14,147 bases of DNA from Spirochaetaceae bacterium. Lineage in GTDB: Bacteria; Spirochaetota; Spirochaetia; DSM-27196; Salinispiraceae. Of this stretch, positions 13,873 through 14,147 are shown piece after piece. The position numbers and the translations under genes were made by a program. Under the pieces are notes generated by a model, which worked only from the letters and a program-made list of their open reading frames with translations, was not told the DNA's origin and made no database searches. The DNA lies in assembly GCA_007129335.1 (NCBI GenBank), contig SKVS01000334.1:1-14147 (forward strand), written 5' to 3'. The first letter of the stretch is position 1. Each line of letters begins with the position of its first letter.

Positions 13873-14147
13873 ATGGGTGAATCAAGGGGTCTGTGGACCT
13901 CAAGGATCGGCTTTATTTTAGCCGCTGCCGGATCAGCGGTCGGTTTAGGAAACATTTGGCGGTTTTCCTATGTTGTCGGTACCAATGGAGGGGCAGCCTT
14001 TGTCCTCATTTACCTGGTAATTATTGCAATCCTGGGCTATCCCCTCATGATTACCGAAATTACCCTTGGTCAAAAAGCTCAGAAAAATGCAATCGGCACC
14101 TTCAAGGACCTTGCACCGAAAACTCCCTGGTGGATTACCGGTGCCCT
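13873..14147 (+). CDS. Sodium:neurotransmitter symporter (SNF/NSS, LeuT-like) family, N-terminal part
   Basis: The 91 visible codons run off the right edge. The start MGESRGLWTSRIGFILAAAG then SAVGLGNIWRFSYVVGTNGG contains the hallmark unwound first transmembrane helix of LeuT-fold NSS transporters, where the Ala-Val-Gly-Leu-Gly-Asn-Ile-Trp-Arg-Phe stretch binds sodium and substrate. The second helix follows (AAFVLIYLVIIAILGYPLMI), then the family-typical TEITLGQKAQKNAIGTF. Members take up amino acids or related compounds with sodium at the inner membrane; the substrate is not readable from this part. AAGGA (13864-13868) stands 4 nt before the ATG, rather close but usable. A 7-bp stem-loop lies in the leader. 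Confidence 0.92.
   Translation, partial: MGESRGLWTSRIGFILAAAGSAVGLGNIWRFSYVVGTNGGAAFVLIYLVIIAILGYPLMITEITLGQKAQKNAIGTFKDLAPKTPWWITGA

Noticed and set aside
1..14147. CRISPR array, phage genes or complete insertion sequence
   Set aside because: No regularly spaced repeats, no phage structural or integrase proteins, and no flanked transposase were found; the only hint is the truncated zinc-ribbon gene.

Overview
The window reads as ordinary bacterial chromosome, about half G+C, densely packed with genes on both strands. No rRNA, tRNA, CRISPR array or complete mobile element was seen. Gene content suggests a free-living, saccharolytic spirochaete: an alpha-glucan enzyme set, a lipoprotein with a putative glycoside hydrolase barrel, a MoxR/DUF58 cassette, and a bifunctional-nuclease protein ending in a UVR motif. 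This assignment is inference from gene content and protein flavour, not from a marker gene.

Left part (1-2876, minus strand): the N-terminal 226 residues of a large alpha-amylase-family protein that runs off the left edge, preceded by a DPE2-like 4-alpha-glucanotransferase (malQ). Middle part (3057-8891, plus strand): a tight four-gene unit of a lipoprotein (two Asp-box motifs plus a PF13200-like TIM barrel), a MoxR-type AAA+ ATPase, a DUF58 protein and a polytopic membrane protein with a cytosolic C-terminal domain. Gaps are 18 bp and 11 bp, then an 8-bp overlap. The cassette usually carries a transglutaminase-like protein and vWA proteins; none is visible here.

Right part: a bifunctional nuclease/UVR protein (minus), then a 245-bp intergenic region with a perfect 24-bp palindrome, then a DMT/EamA transporter (plus). 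The transporter runs 44 bp into the 3' end of a winged-helix plus SAM-methyltransferase protein (minus). The methyltransferase lies 3 bp downstream of a GH13 alpha-glucosidase, so those two should share a transcript. Divergent from the alpha-glucosidase, across a repeat-rich 124-bp region, is a 92-residue zinc-ribbon protein that looks like the N-terminus of a transposase-like family. Last comes the start of a sodium:neurotransmitter symporter (SNF/NSS), cut by the right edge.

Working together: the amylase-like protein, 4-alpha-glucanotransferase and alpha-glucosidase would break down and rearrange maltodextrins or storage glucan in the cytoplasm. The lipoprotein operon probably acts at the envelope. 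No intergenic stretch exceeds 300 bases. No convincing rho-independent terminator was found.
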